The notes beneath the pieces were generated by a model. That model did no database searches and was not told where the DNA came from. It worked only from the letters and a program-made list of their open reading frames with translations. Shown here in pieces: positions 55,250-64,000 of a DNA stretch of 64,000 bases. Origin of the DNA: Pseudoalteromonas sp. CO133X (GTDB taxonomy: Bacteria; Pseudomonadota; Gammaproteobacteria; Enterobacterales; Alteromonadaceae); contig SGPE01000015.1 of the NCBI GenBank assembly GCA_004208945.1, positions 248,001-312,000 of the forward strand, read 5' to 3'. Made by a program: the position numbers and the translations under genes. Position 1 is the first letter of the stretch. Each line of letters opens with the position of its first letter.

Positions 55250-58042
55250 ATGACTTTGCTCTGGATACCCCTGTTATCCTTGATTGGCAGTGTTATTTCA
55301 TCCTGCACTTCAAAACTAACACGTAATCAAAGTACTGCTTTGACCATGTTAGCGCCTTTGATTGCTCTTGGAATCGTATTTTCCTATACACCAGCCGTTT
55401 TTTCTGGTGAAACTATCCGCTATACAGCAGAGTGGATCCCACTGTTGAATATGCAAGTCTCATTTCGACTTGACGGGTTAAGTTTATTATTCCTTTATAT
55501 GATTTTGGGTATTGGTACCTTAGTCATTTTCTATGCACGCTATTACTTAAGTAATAACGATTCGCTGCCCAAGTTATATTGTTACCTTATGCTATTTATG
55601 ACGGCCATGGTTGGCATTGTGATGTCTAACAATGTCATTCAACTATGGCTATTTTGGGAATTAACAAGTATTAGCTCGTTCTTATTAATTAGTTATTGGT
55701 GGCATAAGTCAGAAGCGCGTAAAGGTGCAAGAATGGCGCTAGCAATTACGGGAGCGGGCGGTCTTGCGTTATTAGCGGGTTTACTTTTAATTGGTGATAT
55801 CGTTGGTAGCTATAACCTTGATGTCATTCTTGCTAGTAAGGCATTAATTCAATCACACGACTTATATGAAGTTGGTCTGGTACTTGTATTATTAGGTGCA
55901 TTTACTAAGTCTGCGCAGTTTCCTTTTCATTTCTGGCTACCTCATGCTATGGCTGCACCGACACCCGTTAGTGCATACTTACACTCAGCAACCATGGTTA
56001 AAGCCGGTATATTTTTGCTTGCGCGATTCTATCCTGCACTATCAGGTACGGATACGTGGTTTATTTTAGTCGCGATGACAGGTTTATCGACTTTACTTGT
56101 AGGTGCTTACATTGCGTTATTTAAACATGACTTAAAAGGACTGCTTGCTTACTCTACCATCAGTCACTTGGGTCTAATTACTTTGCTATTAGGTTTAGAT
56201 ACCGAACTTGCAACTGTGGCAGCTATTTTCCATATTATTAACCACGCGATATTTAAAGCGTCATTGTTTATGGCTACGGGGATTATTGACCATGAAACTG
56301 GCACCCGTGATATGCGTAAGTTAAATGGGATGTGGCGTTTTATGCCATATACAGCAACACTTGCTATGGTGGCCGCAGCTTCTATGGCAGGGGTGCCTCT
56401 ATTAAATGGTTTCTTATCAAAAGAAATGTTTTTTGCTGAAACCTTACACCAGCAAGTACTAGGCTCTATGTCTTGGCTTATTCCTGTATTAGCAACTTTA
56501 GCGGGTGCCTTGTCTGTAGCGTACTCAGCACGCTTTATACATGATGTTTTCTTCAATGGTGATCCGATTGATTTACCAAAAGAGCCCCACGAACCGCCGC
56601 GCTACATGCGCGTACCAATCGAAATTTTAGTGGTATTGTGTTTATTGGTCGGTATGTTCCCTCACTTTGCCGTCAGTGATATTTTGGCCTCAGCATCCTA
56701 CGCTGTACTGGGTGATGCTGCACCAGATTATAAATTATCTGTTTGGCATGGATTTAACTTACCTCTGTTAATGAGCTTTATTGCAACGTGCTGCGGGATA
56801 CTGATTTATGTACAGCGTAAGTATTTGTTCCAGTTCCAAGCATCACTGCCAACAATTAGTGCGAAAAAAGGTTTTGAGGGGGGGTTATATCGTGTGATCA
56901 AGTGGTCACAAGAGAAGATAAACCATATCGAAAATGGCTCGTTGCAACGCTACGCTTTTGTCATGATTACGGTTGTTTTACTGTGCGCTGGATGGCCTTT
57001 GTTTGAAATGCGTCAACTTGCTGGTGCTAGTGAGCTAACGCCCATTGATTTTCATAATGCCATTGGCGCAGGCTTGTTGATTATTGGTGCATTAGCAACC
57101 GTATTTTGGCATCGTTCACGGATGATATCTTTAATCATGATTTCAATCGTAGGCCTGATGGTGTCTGTTGCTTTCACCCGATTCTCTGCGCCAGATTTAG
57201 CACTGACTCAGTTAACGGTTGAAGTTGTCACTGTAATGCTACTGATGCTAGCACTATTCTTCTTACCACAGCGTACTCCAAAAGAGTCAAGCTCATTACG
57301 TATTTTACGTGATCTGGGGATTTCGTCGGCTATAGGTGTGGTTGTTGCGAGTATTTGTTATGCGCTATTAACAAGACCACTTGAGTCAATTTCTGACTTC
57401 TTTGTTGCCAATGCTAAAACTGGCGGTGGTGGTACAAACGTGGTGAACGTTATTCTAGTCGACTTTAGGGGTTTTGACACCTTAGGTGAAATCACCGTTT
57501 TAGGTATAGCCGCGTTAGGTATTTATAAATTGCTTATCAATTTACCTTTATTTATGCCTGCAAGTGATAGTGAAGGGCGTCCGTGGGCGAGAGAGCGTTA
57601 TCCAATTCTTCTTGCAAGTATTTCACAAAGCTTATTACCTTTGGCACTGTTAGTTTCTGCATATATCTTTTTACGAGGACACAATTTACCAGGCGGTGGA
57701 TTTATCGCAGGCTTAGTCACAGCCATTGCATTTATATTACAGTACATGGCGAATGGCTCTAACTGGATAGCAGAGCGGTTTGATGTGAATTACCGTAAGA
57801 TTATCGCATCGGGCATTGCTATCGCTTTATTCACAGGTGTTGGAAGCTGGGCATTTGGTCGTCCATTCTTAACAACGTGGTTTGATTATTTTGATATACC
57901 GTTAGTTGGCAAAACAGAGCTTGCCAGTGCTATCGTATTTGATTTAGGTGTGTATTTAACTGTTGTAGGTGCAACGCTGATGATTTTAGCTAGTTTAGGA
58001 AAACTAACGGCTAATACACCCAAGCAAGAGGTAAATATTTAA
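55250..58042 (+). CDS. mrpA: Na+/H+ antiporter Mrp subunit A fused with B
   Basis: 930 residues, about twenty membrane helices. The N-terminal part is homologous to NADH dehydrogenase subunit L (proton-antiporter domain, about 125-410; [23 protein letters not shown]). The C-terminal part (about 780-920) is an MnhB-like domain with [13 protein letters not shown]. Fusion of A and B is typical of group 2 Mrp operons, as in Vibrio. The stop overlaps the mrpC start (TAATG). Confidence 0.95.
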   Translation: MTLLWIPLLSLIGSVISSCTSKLTRNQSTALTMLAPLIALGIVFSYTPAVFSGETIRYTAEWIPLLNMQVSFRLDGLSLLFLYMILGIGTLVIFYARYYLSNNDSLPKLYCYLMLFMTAMVGIVMSNNVIQLWLFWELTSISSFLLISYWWHKSEARKGARMALAITGAGGLALLAGLLLIGDIVGSYNLDVILASKALIQSHDLYEVGLVLVLLGAFTKSAQFPFHFWLPHAMAAPTPVSAYLHSATMVKAGIFLLARFYPALSGTDTWFILVAMTGLSTLLVGAYIALFKHDLKGLLAYSTISHLGLITLLLGLDTELATVAAIFHIINHAIFKASLFMATGIIDHETGTRDMRKLNGMWRFMPYTATLAMVAAASMAGVPLLNGFLSKEMFFAETLHQQVLGSMSWLIPVLATLAGALSVAYSARFIHDVFFNGDPIDLPKEPHEPPRYMRVPIEILVVLCLLVGMFPHFAVSDILASASYAVLGDAAPDYKLSVWHGFNLPLLMSFIATCCGILIYVQRKYLFQFQASLPTISAKKGFEGGLYRVIKWSQEKINHIENGSLQRYAFVMITVVLLCAGWPLFEMRQLAGASELTPIDFHNAIGAGLLIIGALATVFWHRSRMISLIMISIVGLMVSVAFTRFSAPDLALTQLTVEVVTVMLLMLALFFLPQRTPKESSSLRILRDLGISSAIGVVVASICYALLTRPLESISDFFVANAKTGGGGTNVVNVILVDFRGFDTLGEITVLGIAALGIYKLLINLPLFMPASDSEGRPWARERYPILLASISQSLLPLALLVSAYIFLRGHNLPGGGFIAGLVTAIAFILQYMANGSNWIAERFDVNYRKIIASGIAIALFTGVGSWAFGRPFLTTWFDYFDIPLVGKTELASAIVFDLGVYLTVVGATLMILASLGKLTANTPKQEVNI

Positions 58043-58386
58043 TGGAAGTATTGTACGCATCATGCGTGGGCGTGCTGGTTGCATGCGGCATTTATTTAAT
58101 TTTAAGAGCGCGAACCTTTCCGGTCGTGTTAGGTTTAACCATGCTGTCTTATGCGGTAAACCTATTCTTGTTTTCATCAGGACGATTAACAATTAATAAA
58201 GCGGCGGTTTTGGGCAGTGCCAGTGAGTATGCAGATCCACTCCCTCAAGCTTTAGTGTTAACGGCTATTGTAATCGGTTTTGCAATGACCGCTTTTGTCG
58301 TTATTTTGTCAATTCGTGGTCGTGCCGATTTGGGTAATGATCATGTTGATGGACATTTAGTTAAGTCTTCAAAGGAGCGAAAATGA
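58042..58386 (+). CDS. mrpC: Mrp antiporter subunit C
   Basis: 114 residues, three membrane helices, NuoK-like (LILRARTFPVVLGLTMLSYAVNLFLF; DPLPQALVLTAIVIGFA). It overlaps mrpA by 1 nt and mrpD by 4 nt. Confidence 0.94.
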   Translation: MEVLYASCVGVLVACGIYLILRARTFPVVLGLTMLSYAVNLFLFSSGRLTINKAAVLGSASEYADPLPQALVLTAIVIGFAMTAFVVILSIRGRADLGNDHVDGHLVKSSKERK

Positions 58387-59900
58387 TTCAGCATTTAGCT
58401 TCTTTACCTATTTTAATTCCCATGCTGACAGGCATTATTTTACTTATGCCTCCATGCGGTAAGAATCTTCATATTCGCCGTGTGATGTCGGTATTAATGT
58501 CAATTATAACCCTTGCTGTTAGTGCATTTTTACTACTTCATGTAAATAGTACGGCACCCATGGTATACGCCATCGGCGACTGGTCGGCTCCTTTTGGTAT
58601 TGTATTGGTTGCTGATAGGCTCGCGACTTTACTAGTAGTGTTAACAAGCTTACTAGGTGCGGTTGTTGTGCTATATAGCTGCGCAGGTGATGATAAAAAA
58701 GGAAGCTTCTTTCACCCTCTTGTTCACTTCTTAATTTTAGGCGTAAACGGTGCATTTTTAACTGGAGATGTATTTAACCTATTCGTATTTTTCGAAGTAT
58801 TGCTAATCGCATCTTATTCATTATTGATGCATGGCGGAGACAAGCACAGCACCCGTGCAGCTCTACAGTATGTGATTCTAAATCTGATTGGCTCGAGTGT
58901 ATTTCTTATTGCCCTTGGTGTTTTATATGGCGTAGTGGGTACTTTAAATATTGCTGATTTAGCCCAGAAAGTACCTCAGTTAACAGGTGACGATGTTTAT
59001 TTAGCTAAAATTGGTGGTTTACTACTAATAGTCGTTTTCGCCCTTAAAGGTGCGTTGTTACCGCTACATTTGTGGTTACCTAATACCTACGCAAGTGCCA
59101 CCCCTGTTGTTGCAGCTTTATTTGCGATCATGACTAAGGTGGGTGTGTATGCCATGCTTCGTGTGTACACCGTTATCTTTGGTGATAACGCGGGGGAGCT
59201 TGCACACATGGCACAACCTTGGTTATGGGGACTTGCATTGGCGACCATCATTCTGGGGTCGATAGGCGTTCTTGCAAGCCAAGATTTTAGAAAGCTAATT
59301 GCAAACTTAGTGATCGTATCCGTGGGTACTTTGGTTGCCTTAGTCGCTATTCAGAATGTAGCGGCGACTGCGGCGTTACTTTACTACTTAGTTCATTCAA
59401 CGATTGTTTGTGCCGTGCTCTTTTTACTTGCTGATTTGATTGCGCATCAGCGTGGAAAAGTGGCCGATCGTCTTGTTGCAGGGCGTGCTGTTGCACAACC
59501 TTTTTTATTAGGAATTAGCTTTGTAATTGCTGCATTGACGGTGGTAGGCATGCCGCCACTATCTGGTTTTGTAGGTAAAATTTGGATTCTAAAAAGTACC
59601 TTAGATAGTGAGAAGGGCATGGTGTTTTGGCCAATTTACTTACTTTCAAGTTTAGCCTTATTGGTTGCTATTTCTCGTGCTGGCACAAGCCTTTTTTGGG
59701 ACCGAAAGTTCAAAGAAAGTGAAGCTGTCGAAGGTATAAAGGCACACCCATTAAAAGTCACGGCGATGTTACTATTGTTAGTTTGCTCTCCTTTGATGGT
59801 CATTTTTGCCGGTCCAATTTCAGATTTTATGCTTGCGACATCTGAGCAATTGTTCGATATCAACAACAGTATTAATAATGTACTACAGGGAGGCCGCTAA
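58383..59900 (+). CDS. mrpD: Mrp antiporter subunit D
   Basis: 505 residues, about fourteen helices. A proton-antiporter domain with NAFLTGDVFNLFVFFEVLLIASYSLL-like sequence (here GAFLTGDVFNLF) and KGALLPLHLWLPNTYASAT. Related to NuoM/NuoN. Immediately followed by mrpE with no gap. Confidence 0.95.
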   Translation: MIQHLASLPILIPMLTGIILLMPPCGKNLHIRRVMSVLMSIITLAVSAFLLLHVNSTAPMVYAIGDWSAPFGIVLVADRLATLLVVLTSLLGAVVVLYSCAGDDKKGSFFHPLVHFLILGVNGAFLTGDVFNLFVFFEVLLIASYSLLMHGGDKHSTRAALQYVILNLIGSSVFLIALGVLYGVVGTLNIADLAQKVPQLTGDDVYLAKIGGLLLIVVFALKGALLPLHLWLPNTYASATPVVAALFAIMTKVGVYAMLRVYTVIFGDNAGELAHMAQPWLWGLALATIILGSIGVLASQDFRKLIANLVIVSVGTLVALVAIQNVAATAALLYYLVHSTIVCAVLFLLADLIAHQRGKVADRLVAGRAVAQPFLLGISFVIAALTVVGMPPLSGFVGKIWILKSTLDSEKGMVFWPIYLLSSLALLVAISRAGTSLFWDRKFKESEAVEGIKAHPLKVTAMLLLLVCSPLMVIFAGPISDFMLATSEQLFDINNSINNVLQGGR

Positions 59901-60437
59901 ATGCGTTTAGAAGCTCGTTTTCGTTGGCTACCCACTCCGTTTCGCAGTGTTTTACTCTTCGTAGTGTGGTTATTACTCAACAATAGTGTGTCGCCTGGGC
60001 ATCTACTGCTTGCTGCACTCTTTGCAATTACAATTCCATGGATCACCTTTCCATTTCGTGATCCACAGCCGTTAATTGTTCGACCTGGCCTCGCATTTAG
60101 GCATTTATTGTTAGTCTTGTACGATATTGTAACGGCTAACTTGCAGGTTGCTTTACTGATCCTTGGGCCAACTAAAAAGCTACGCCCAGGCTTTGTTAAG
60201 GTGCCACTTGATTTAAGTCATGATATGCCAATTACGATATTAGCAAGTACAGTATCATTAACGCCTGGCACGGTCAGTGCTGAGGTGTATCCAATTCCTG
60301 AGTCGCTTGCAGAAGGTGAAGAAATAGACCAACGTTATTTGCTAATTCATGTGCTGGATTTAGCTGATGAAGCTGAACTTATTAAGACGATTAAACAGCG
60401 TTACGAAGCCCCGCTTAAGGAGATTTTCCGATGCTAG
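59901..60437 (+). CDS. mrpE: Mrp antiporter subunit E
   Basis: 178 residues. Two N-terminal helices and a soluble part with the MnhE hallmark LASTVSLTPGTVSAEV. It starts at the base after the mrpD stop and overlaps mrpF by 7 nt. Confidence 0.94.
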   Translation: MRLEARFRWLPTPFRSVLLFVVWLLLNNSVSPGHLLLAALFAITIPWITFPFRDPQPLIVRPGLAFRHLLLVLYDIVTANLQVALLILGPTKKLRPGFVKVPLDLSHDMPITILASTVSLTPGTVSAEVYPIPESLAEGEEIDQRYLLIHVLDLADEAELIKTIKQRYEAPLKEIFRC

Positions 60438-60700
60438 ATACGGTATTCCTCATTGTATATGGGATGATTGCCATTTCACTTTTATTGAACTTATGGCGCC
60501 TTATTATTGGGCCTTCAGTTCCAGATCGCATTTTAGCGCTTGATACTATGTTTATAAATACCATTGCATTGATCATTCTTTACGGTATGAGCATGGACAC
60601 AGACTTGTATTTTGAAGCGGCTTTATTAATTGCGATGCTTGGCTTTGTGAGTACGGTAGCTGTATGTAAATACTTGCTACGCGGCGATATTATTGAATAA
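60431..60700 (+). CDS. mrpF: Mrp antiporter subunit F
   Basis: 89 residues, three helices, with the family motif GPSVPDRILALDTMFIN. Needed for complex assembly in characterised Mrp systems. Confidence 0.93.
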   Translation: MLDTVFLIVYGMIAISLLLNLWRLIIGPSVPDRILALDTMFINTIALIILYGMSMDTDLYFEAALLIAMLGFVSTVAVCKYLLRGDIIE

Positions 60701-60708
60701 GGTAACAA

Positions 60709-61041
60709 ATGATGAGTGAATGGGTTGTTTCAATCTTATTGTTAATTGGTGGTTGCTTTATTCTGATAGGCTCAATCGGTTTGGTTAAGATGCCTGATTT
60801 TTTTATGCGCCTGCATGGGCCTACCAAAGCGACGACACTGGGGATGGCCTCACTGTTAATAGCGGCGATGGTTTATTTTACTTTCACACACGATGGTGTA
60901 AGTGTAAAAGAAATTCTTATTTCTATCTTTTTGCTCATTACAGCACCTATCAGTGGTTACATGCTGATTAAATCGGCTATTCACCATAAATTGCGCGCAA
61001 AAGAGGGCACCAAGGGCCAAGACAACATCGAAGAGGATTAG
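60709..61041 (+). CDS. mrpG: Mrp antiporter subunit G
   Basis: 110 residues, three helices, with the MnhG motif IGLVKMPDFFMRLHGPTKATTLG. Last gene of the six-gene operon (A/B fused, C, D, E, F, G), which exports Na+ or bile-acid-like cations against H+ and suits a marine host. Confidence 0.94.
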   Translation: MMSEWVVSILLLIGGCFILIGSIGLVKMPDFFMRLHGPTKATTLGMASLLIAAMVYFTFTHDGVSVKEILISIFLLITAPISGYMLIKSAIHHKLRAKEGTKGQDNIEED

Positions 61042-61143
61042 TCTGTAGTATTTATAATATGTGATCTGCGCTCGTGGCTTTTATTGCACGGGCAGATCGC
61101 ATAGAATGCCCCGTCATTTAGCACACTAGGTAAATAGATCATT

Positions 61144-61938
61144 ATGCGAGTAGCACTTGGAGTAGAATACAACGGCGCCCGTTACAGTGGTTGGCAACGT
61201 CAATCACACGTCAATAGCGTACAGCAAGAAGTAGAAACAGCGTTGTCGCGTATTTGTAATCATCCTGTTGAGATTGTTTGTGCGGGTCGTACAGACGCAG
61301 GTGTTCATGGTACAGGCCAAGTCGTGCACTTTGATACTCATGCTGAACGCGAAATGGTCGCGTTCACGATGGGGATGAATACCTTACTACCAAAAGATAT
61401 TTCTATTCGTTTTGCTAAGCCTGTTTCTGAAGATTTTCACGCACGTTTTAGTGCGACAGCACGCCGTTATCGTTATGTGATTTACAATTATACCTATCGC
61501 GGTGCCATTATGAGTGAAGGCGTTACTCATTTTCATCACCCATTAGACGAAACTAAAATGCAACAAGCCTGTCAGTATTTAATAGGTGAGCACGACTTTA
61601 CGTCGTTCAGAGCACTCCATTGCCAAGCAAATACAGCAAATCGTACTATTCACCATTTGTCAGTAAAACGCCAAGGTGATTATGTGATCATTGATATTAA
61701 AGCCAATGCGTTTTTACACCACATGGTACGTAATATTACAGGTTGCTTGATGGACATTGGTTTACATAAGCATGAACCTGTTTGGTTAAAAGAGTTACTT
61801 GATTTAAAAGAGAGAGCCAAAGCCAGTGCGACAGCTAAAGCTGCGGGTCTTTATTTAGTGGATGTGGATTACCCTGAGCAGTTTGAGATCCCTAAAACAC
61901 CATTAGGGCCTTTGTTTTTACCTGATTCAGACAGTTAA
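61144..61938 (+). CDS. truA: tRNA pseudouridine-38-40 synthase TruA
   Basis: 264 residues (E. coli 270). Catalytic D51 in [32 protein letters not shown]; and [11 protein letters not shown]. It modifies anticodon-arm positions 38-40. The truA-accD-folC order matches E. coli. Confidence 0.97.
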   Translation: MRVALGVEYNGARYSGWQRQSHVNSVQQEVETALSRICNHPVEIVCAGRTDAGVHGTGQVVHFDTHAEREMVAFTMGMNTLLPKDISIRFAKPVSEDFHARFSATARRYRYVIYNYTYRGAIMSEGVTHFHHPLDETKMQQACQYLIGEHDFTSFRALHCQANTANRTIHHLSVKRQGDYVIIDIKANAFLHHMVRNITGCLMDIGLHKHEPVWLKELLDLKERAKASATAKAAGLYLVDVDYPEQFEIPKTPLGPLFLPDSDS

Positions 61939-62096
61939 CACTTGGTAGTACACTACTAAGACCAGTTTTTTATATCGTCTGCGGGTAATTCATGTTTTAA
62001 TTGAAAAAATCTGTCTGTTTATTGGTTGTCAGAAATACAAATAAGTATTCACAATTAAGCAGACTGCGACACAGAACAGTATTAAGAGAGTTGCAA

Positions 62097-62972
62097 ATGA
62101 GTTGGTTAGAAAAAATCTTACCTAAAACGACTAAATCGTCAGGCCGAAAAGAAATCCCAGAAGGGGTTTGGGCAAAGTGTACAGACTGTGATTCAATTTT
62201 ATATAAAGCAGAATTAGAAAAGTCACTTAATGTATGTCCAAAATGTGATCACCATATGCGTTTGAGTGCTCGTAAGCGACTCGAAAACTTTTTAGATGAT
62301 GCAGATCGTCAAGAAATTGGTGCAGAACACGAACCAAAGGACGTTTTAAAGTTTAAAGATTCTAAGAAGTACTCTGACCGCATTACACAAGCACAAAAAG
62401 TAAGTGGCGAGAAAGATGCACTTGTTGCAATTAAAGGACGCTTAAAAGGTATTCCTGTTGCTGCGGTGTCGTTTGAGTTCTCATTTATGGGTGGTTCTAT
62501 GGCGTCAGTGGTCGGCGCTCGTTTTGTTGAAGCTGTAGATCAATGTTTAGAGCATAACATGCCACTTATTTGTTTTTCAGCATCAGGCGGTGCACGTATG
62601 CAAGAAGCACTTATGTCATTGATGCAAATGGCAAAAACAAGTGCTGCACTGGCTAAGATGAGCGAAAAAGGCTTACCGTTTATCTCAGTATTAACCGACC
62701 CAACAATGGGTGGTGTATCTGCGTCACTGGCAATGCTTGGCGATATAAACGTTGCTGAACCAAAAGCACTTATTGGCTTTGCCGGCCCTCGTGTAATCGA
62801 GCAAACAGTGCGTGAAACACTGCCTGAAGGTTTCCAACGCAGTGAATTCTTGCTAGAGCACGGGGCAATCGACATGATTGTTGACCGTCGTGAAATGCGT
62901 GACACCCTTGCGCGTATCTTAGCGAAATTTATGAACTTGCCTTCTACTGAACAAGAGCATAGAGTAGCGTAA
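62097..62972 (+). CDS. accD: Acetyl-CoA carboxylase carboxyltransferase subunit beta
   Basis: 291 residues from ATG 62097; the frame is open from 62001 but the family starts MSWLEKI. The zinc ribbon has C28, C31, C47 and C50. The carboxyltransferase core includes [12 protein letters not shown] and the catalytic-site [21 protein letters not shown]. It transfers carboxyl from biotin to acetyl-CoA for fatty acid synthesis, with AccA. Confidence 0.97.
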   Translation: MSWLEKILPKTTKSSGRKEIPEGVWAKCTDCDSILYKAELEKSLNVCPKCDHHMRLSARKRLENFLDDADRQEIGAEHEPKDVLKFKDSKKYSDRITQAQKVSGEKDALVAIKGRLKGIPVAAVSFEFSFMGGSMASVVGARFVEAVDQCLEHNMPLICFSASGGARMQEALMSLMQMAKTSAALAKMSEKGLPFISVLTDPTMGGVSASLAMLGDINVAEPKALIGFAGPRVIEQTVRETLPEGFQRSEFLLEHGAIDMIVDRREMRDTLARILAKFMNLPSTEQEHRVA

Positions 62973-62997
62973 ATTTCAGCTTAACTGATTAATCGCT

Positions 62998-64000
62998 ATG
63001 ACAGAAATCCTTCCTAGCCAATCATCAAGCCTTGATGATTGGCTTTGTTATTTAGAAAGTGTTCACCCCGCCAATATTGAAATGGGCTTAGAGCGCGTTG
63101 CTCGCGTTGCAAACCAAATTGGCTTACTCGATACACCGAGCAAAATAATATTAATCGCAGGTACCAATGGTAAAGGCACCACAGCGCGTTGCCTAGAAAG
63201 CTTATTACTAGCACAAGGTTTTAGTGTGGGTACATATGCTTCTCCACACCTAATTCGTTACAACGAACGCGTACGTATTAATGGCCAAGAGCTTGATGAC
63301 CAATTCCATGTTGATGCTTTCGATATGCTGGAAAAGGGCCGTGGTGAGACGCCACTGACGTATTTTGAGTACGGCACGTTAGGTGCACTGGCAATTTTTA
63401 AACGTCACGCTGTTGATTATGTATTGTTAGAAGTGGGTTTAGGTGGCCGCTATGATGCGACTAATATTGTCACACCACATGCGTGTGTGATCACAACTAT
63501 CGATCTAGACCATAAAGAATACCTAGGTGATACACGCGAGCTTGTTGGCTACGATAAAGCAGGTATCTTCCGACCTCACATACCCGCAATTGTTGGTGAT
63601 TTAGATATTCCACATACAGTAACTGATTACGGTAATGCAATTGATGCTGATATGGTGTTATCTGGCCGTGATTTTAAATTCACTGAAGACAGTGAAGGTT
63701 TTAATTGGCAGTACAAAGGTAAAGACTTGCGCTTAGCAAAACCTGAGATCCCTTGTCAAAATGCAGCCACTGCGTTGACCTTATTGGCTAAACTTGACTT
63801 ACTACCTAGTGAGCAACAAGTACGTGATTGTTTAGCTAATTTAACAGTTGAAGGACGTTTTCAGCAGCTAAGTGAACAGCCACTTATTTTTACCGATGTG
63901 GCACATAACCCTGAATCGGCCCGTTATTTGGCGCGTAAATTAAGCGTGTATAAAGATCAAGGGTTTAAAATTCATGCATTAGTCGCTATGCTTGCAGATA
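62998..64000 (+). CDS. folC: Dihydrofolate/folylpolyglutamate synthase (partial, 3' end off window)
   Basis: ATG 62998, 25 nt after accD, reading beyond the right edge; 334 codons are visible (E. coli 422 residues). P-loop GTNGKGT at 55-61, the substrate-binding YASPHLIRYNERVRING, and EVGLGGRYDATN. FolC adds glutamate to dihydropteroate/folates. Order accD-folC is conserved. Confidence 0.97.
   Translation, partial: MTEILPSQSSSLDDWLCYLESVHPANIEMGLERVARVANQIGLLDTPSKIILIAGTNGKGTTARCLESLLLAQGFSVGTYASPHLIRYNERVRINGQELDDQFHVDAFDMLEKGRGETPLTYFEYGTLGALAIFKRHAVDYVLLEVGLGGRYDATNIVTPHACVITTIDLDHKEYLGDTRELVGYDKAGIFRPHIPAIVGDLDIPHTVTDYGNAIDADMVLSGRDFKFTEDSEGFNWQYKGKDLRLAKPEIPCQNAATALTLLAKLDLLPSEQQVRDCLANLTVEGRFQQLSEQPLIFTDVAHNPESARYLARKLSVYKDQGFKIHALVAMLAD

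Overview
The window is chromosomal DNA from a marine-type gammaproteobacterium, most likely Pseudoalteromonas or a close relative in Alteromonadales. This is inferred from moderate-to-low GC, the protein sequences, the smrB/prmB/aroC and rimP-nusA-infB-rbfA-truB-rpsO-pnp-nlpI gene orders, a six-gene Mrp antiporter with a fused A/B subunit, and an FeS-type bacterial photolyase. No CRISPR array, insertion sequence, integrase or phage gene was seen.

Layout. 1-6.1 kb is a tight overlapping operon of envelope proteins with a MoxR AAA+ ATPase (RDD-family end, SpoIIM-like, DUF4129, DUF4350, MoxR, DUF58). 6.2-15.3 kb holds mixed genes: two small membrane proteins, a GGDEF/EAL protein, an M16 protease, sixA, a RidA protein, an ASCH protein, an SDR oxidoreductase and an AEC transporter. 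15.3-18.1 kb is smrB<->prmB-aroC. 18.1-32.4 kb is accessory and lies between aroC and epmC, which are close neighbours in E. coli. It holds a class 3 lipase preceded by three tandem paralogues, a second triplet of small two-helix membrane proteins, a membrane spermidine-synthase-like protein beside a winged-helix/beta-propeller regulator, a LysR/GST pair and a large HD-GYP sensor. 32.4-34.4 kb resumes the ancestral cluster (epmC, a NAD kinase-like gene, yfcL).

34.5-43.3 kb carries abgT, a small secreted protein, a DEAD-box helicase, grxA, a thioredoxin-like protein, a heat-regulated hsp20 gene, the photolyase, a DUF4124-like coiled-coil protein and a globin-like protein without the proximal histidine. 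43.5-55.0 kb is the initiator tRNA and the translation/RNA-decay supercluster ending in nlpI and an unfamiliar HExxH protein. 55.2-61.0 kb is the mrp operon. truA, accD and the start of folC close the window.

Most notable: the lipase/three-paralogue locus at 18.2-21.6 kb. Each paralogue has a near-identical promoter and a signal-peptide-like leader, but the leader is in a different state in each copy. The layout resembles a toxic lipase with multiplied immunity genes; this is inference. Regulatory RNA is also visible: a sigma-32 promoter with a ROSE-type thermometer before hsp20, and a 19-bp hairpin in the pnp leader suited to RNase III. All calls come from reading the sequence; no searches were run.
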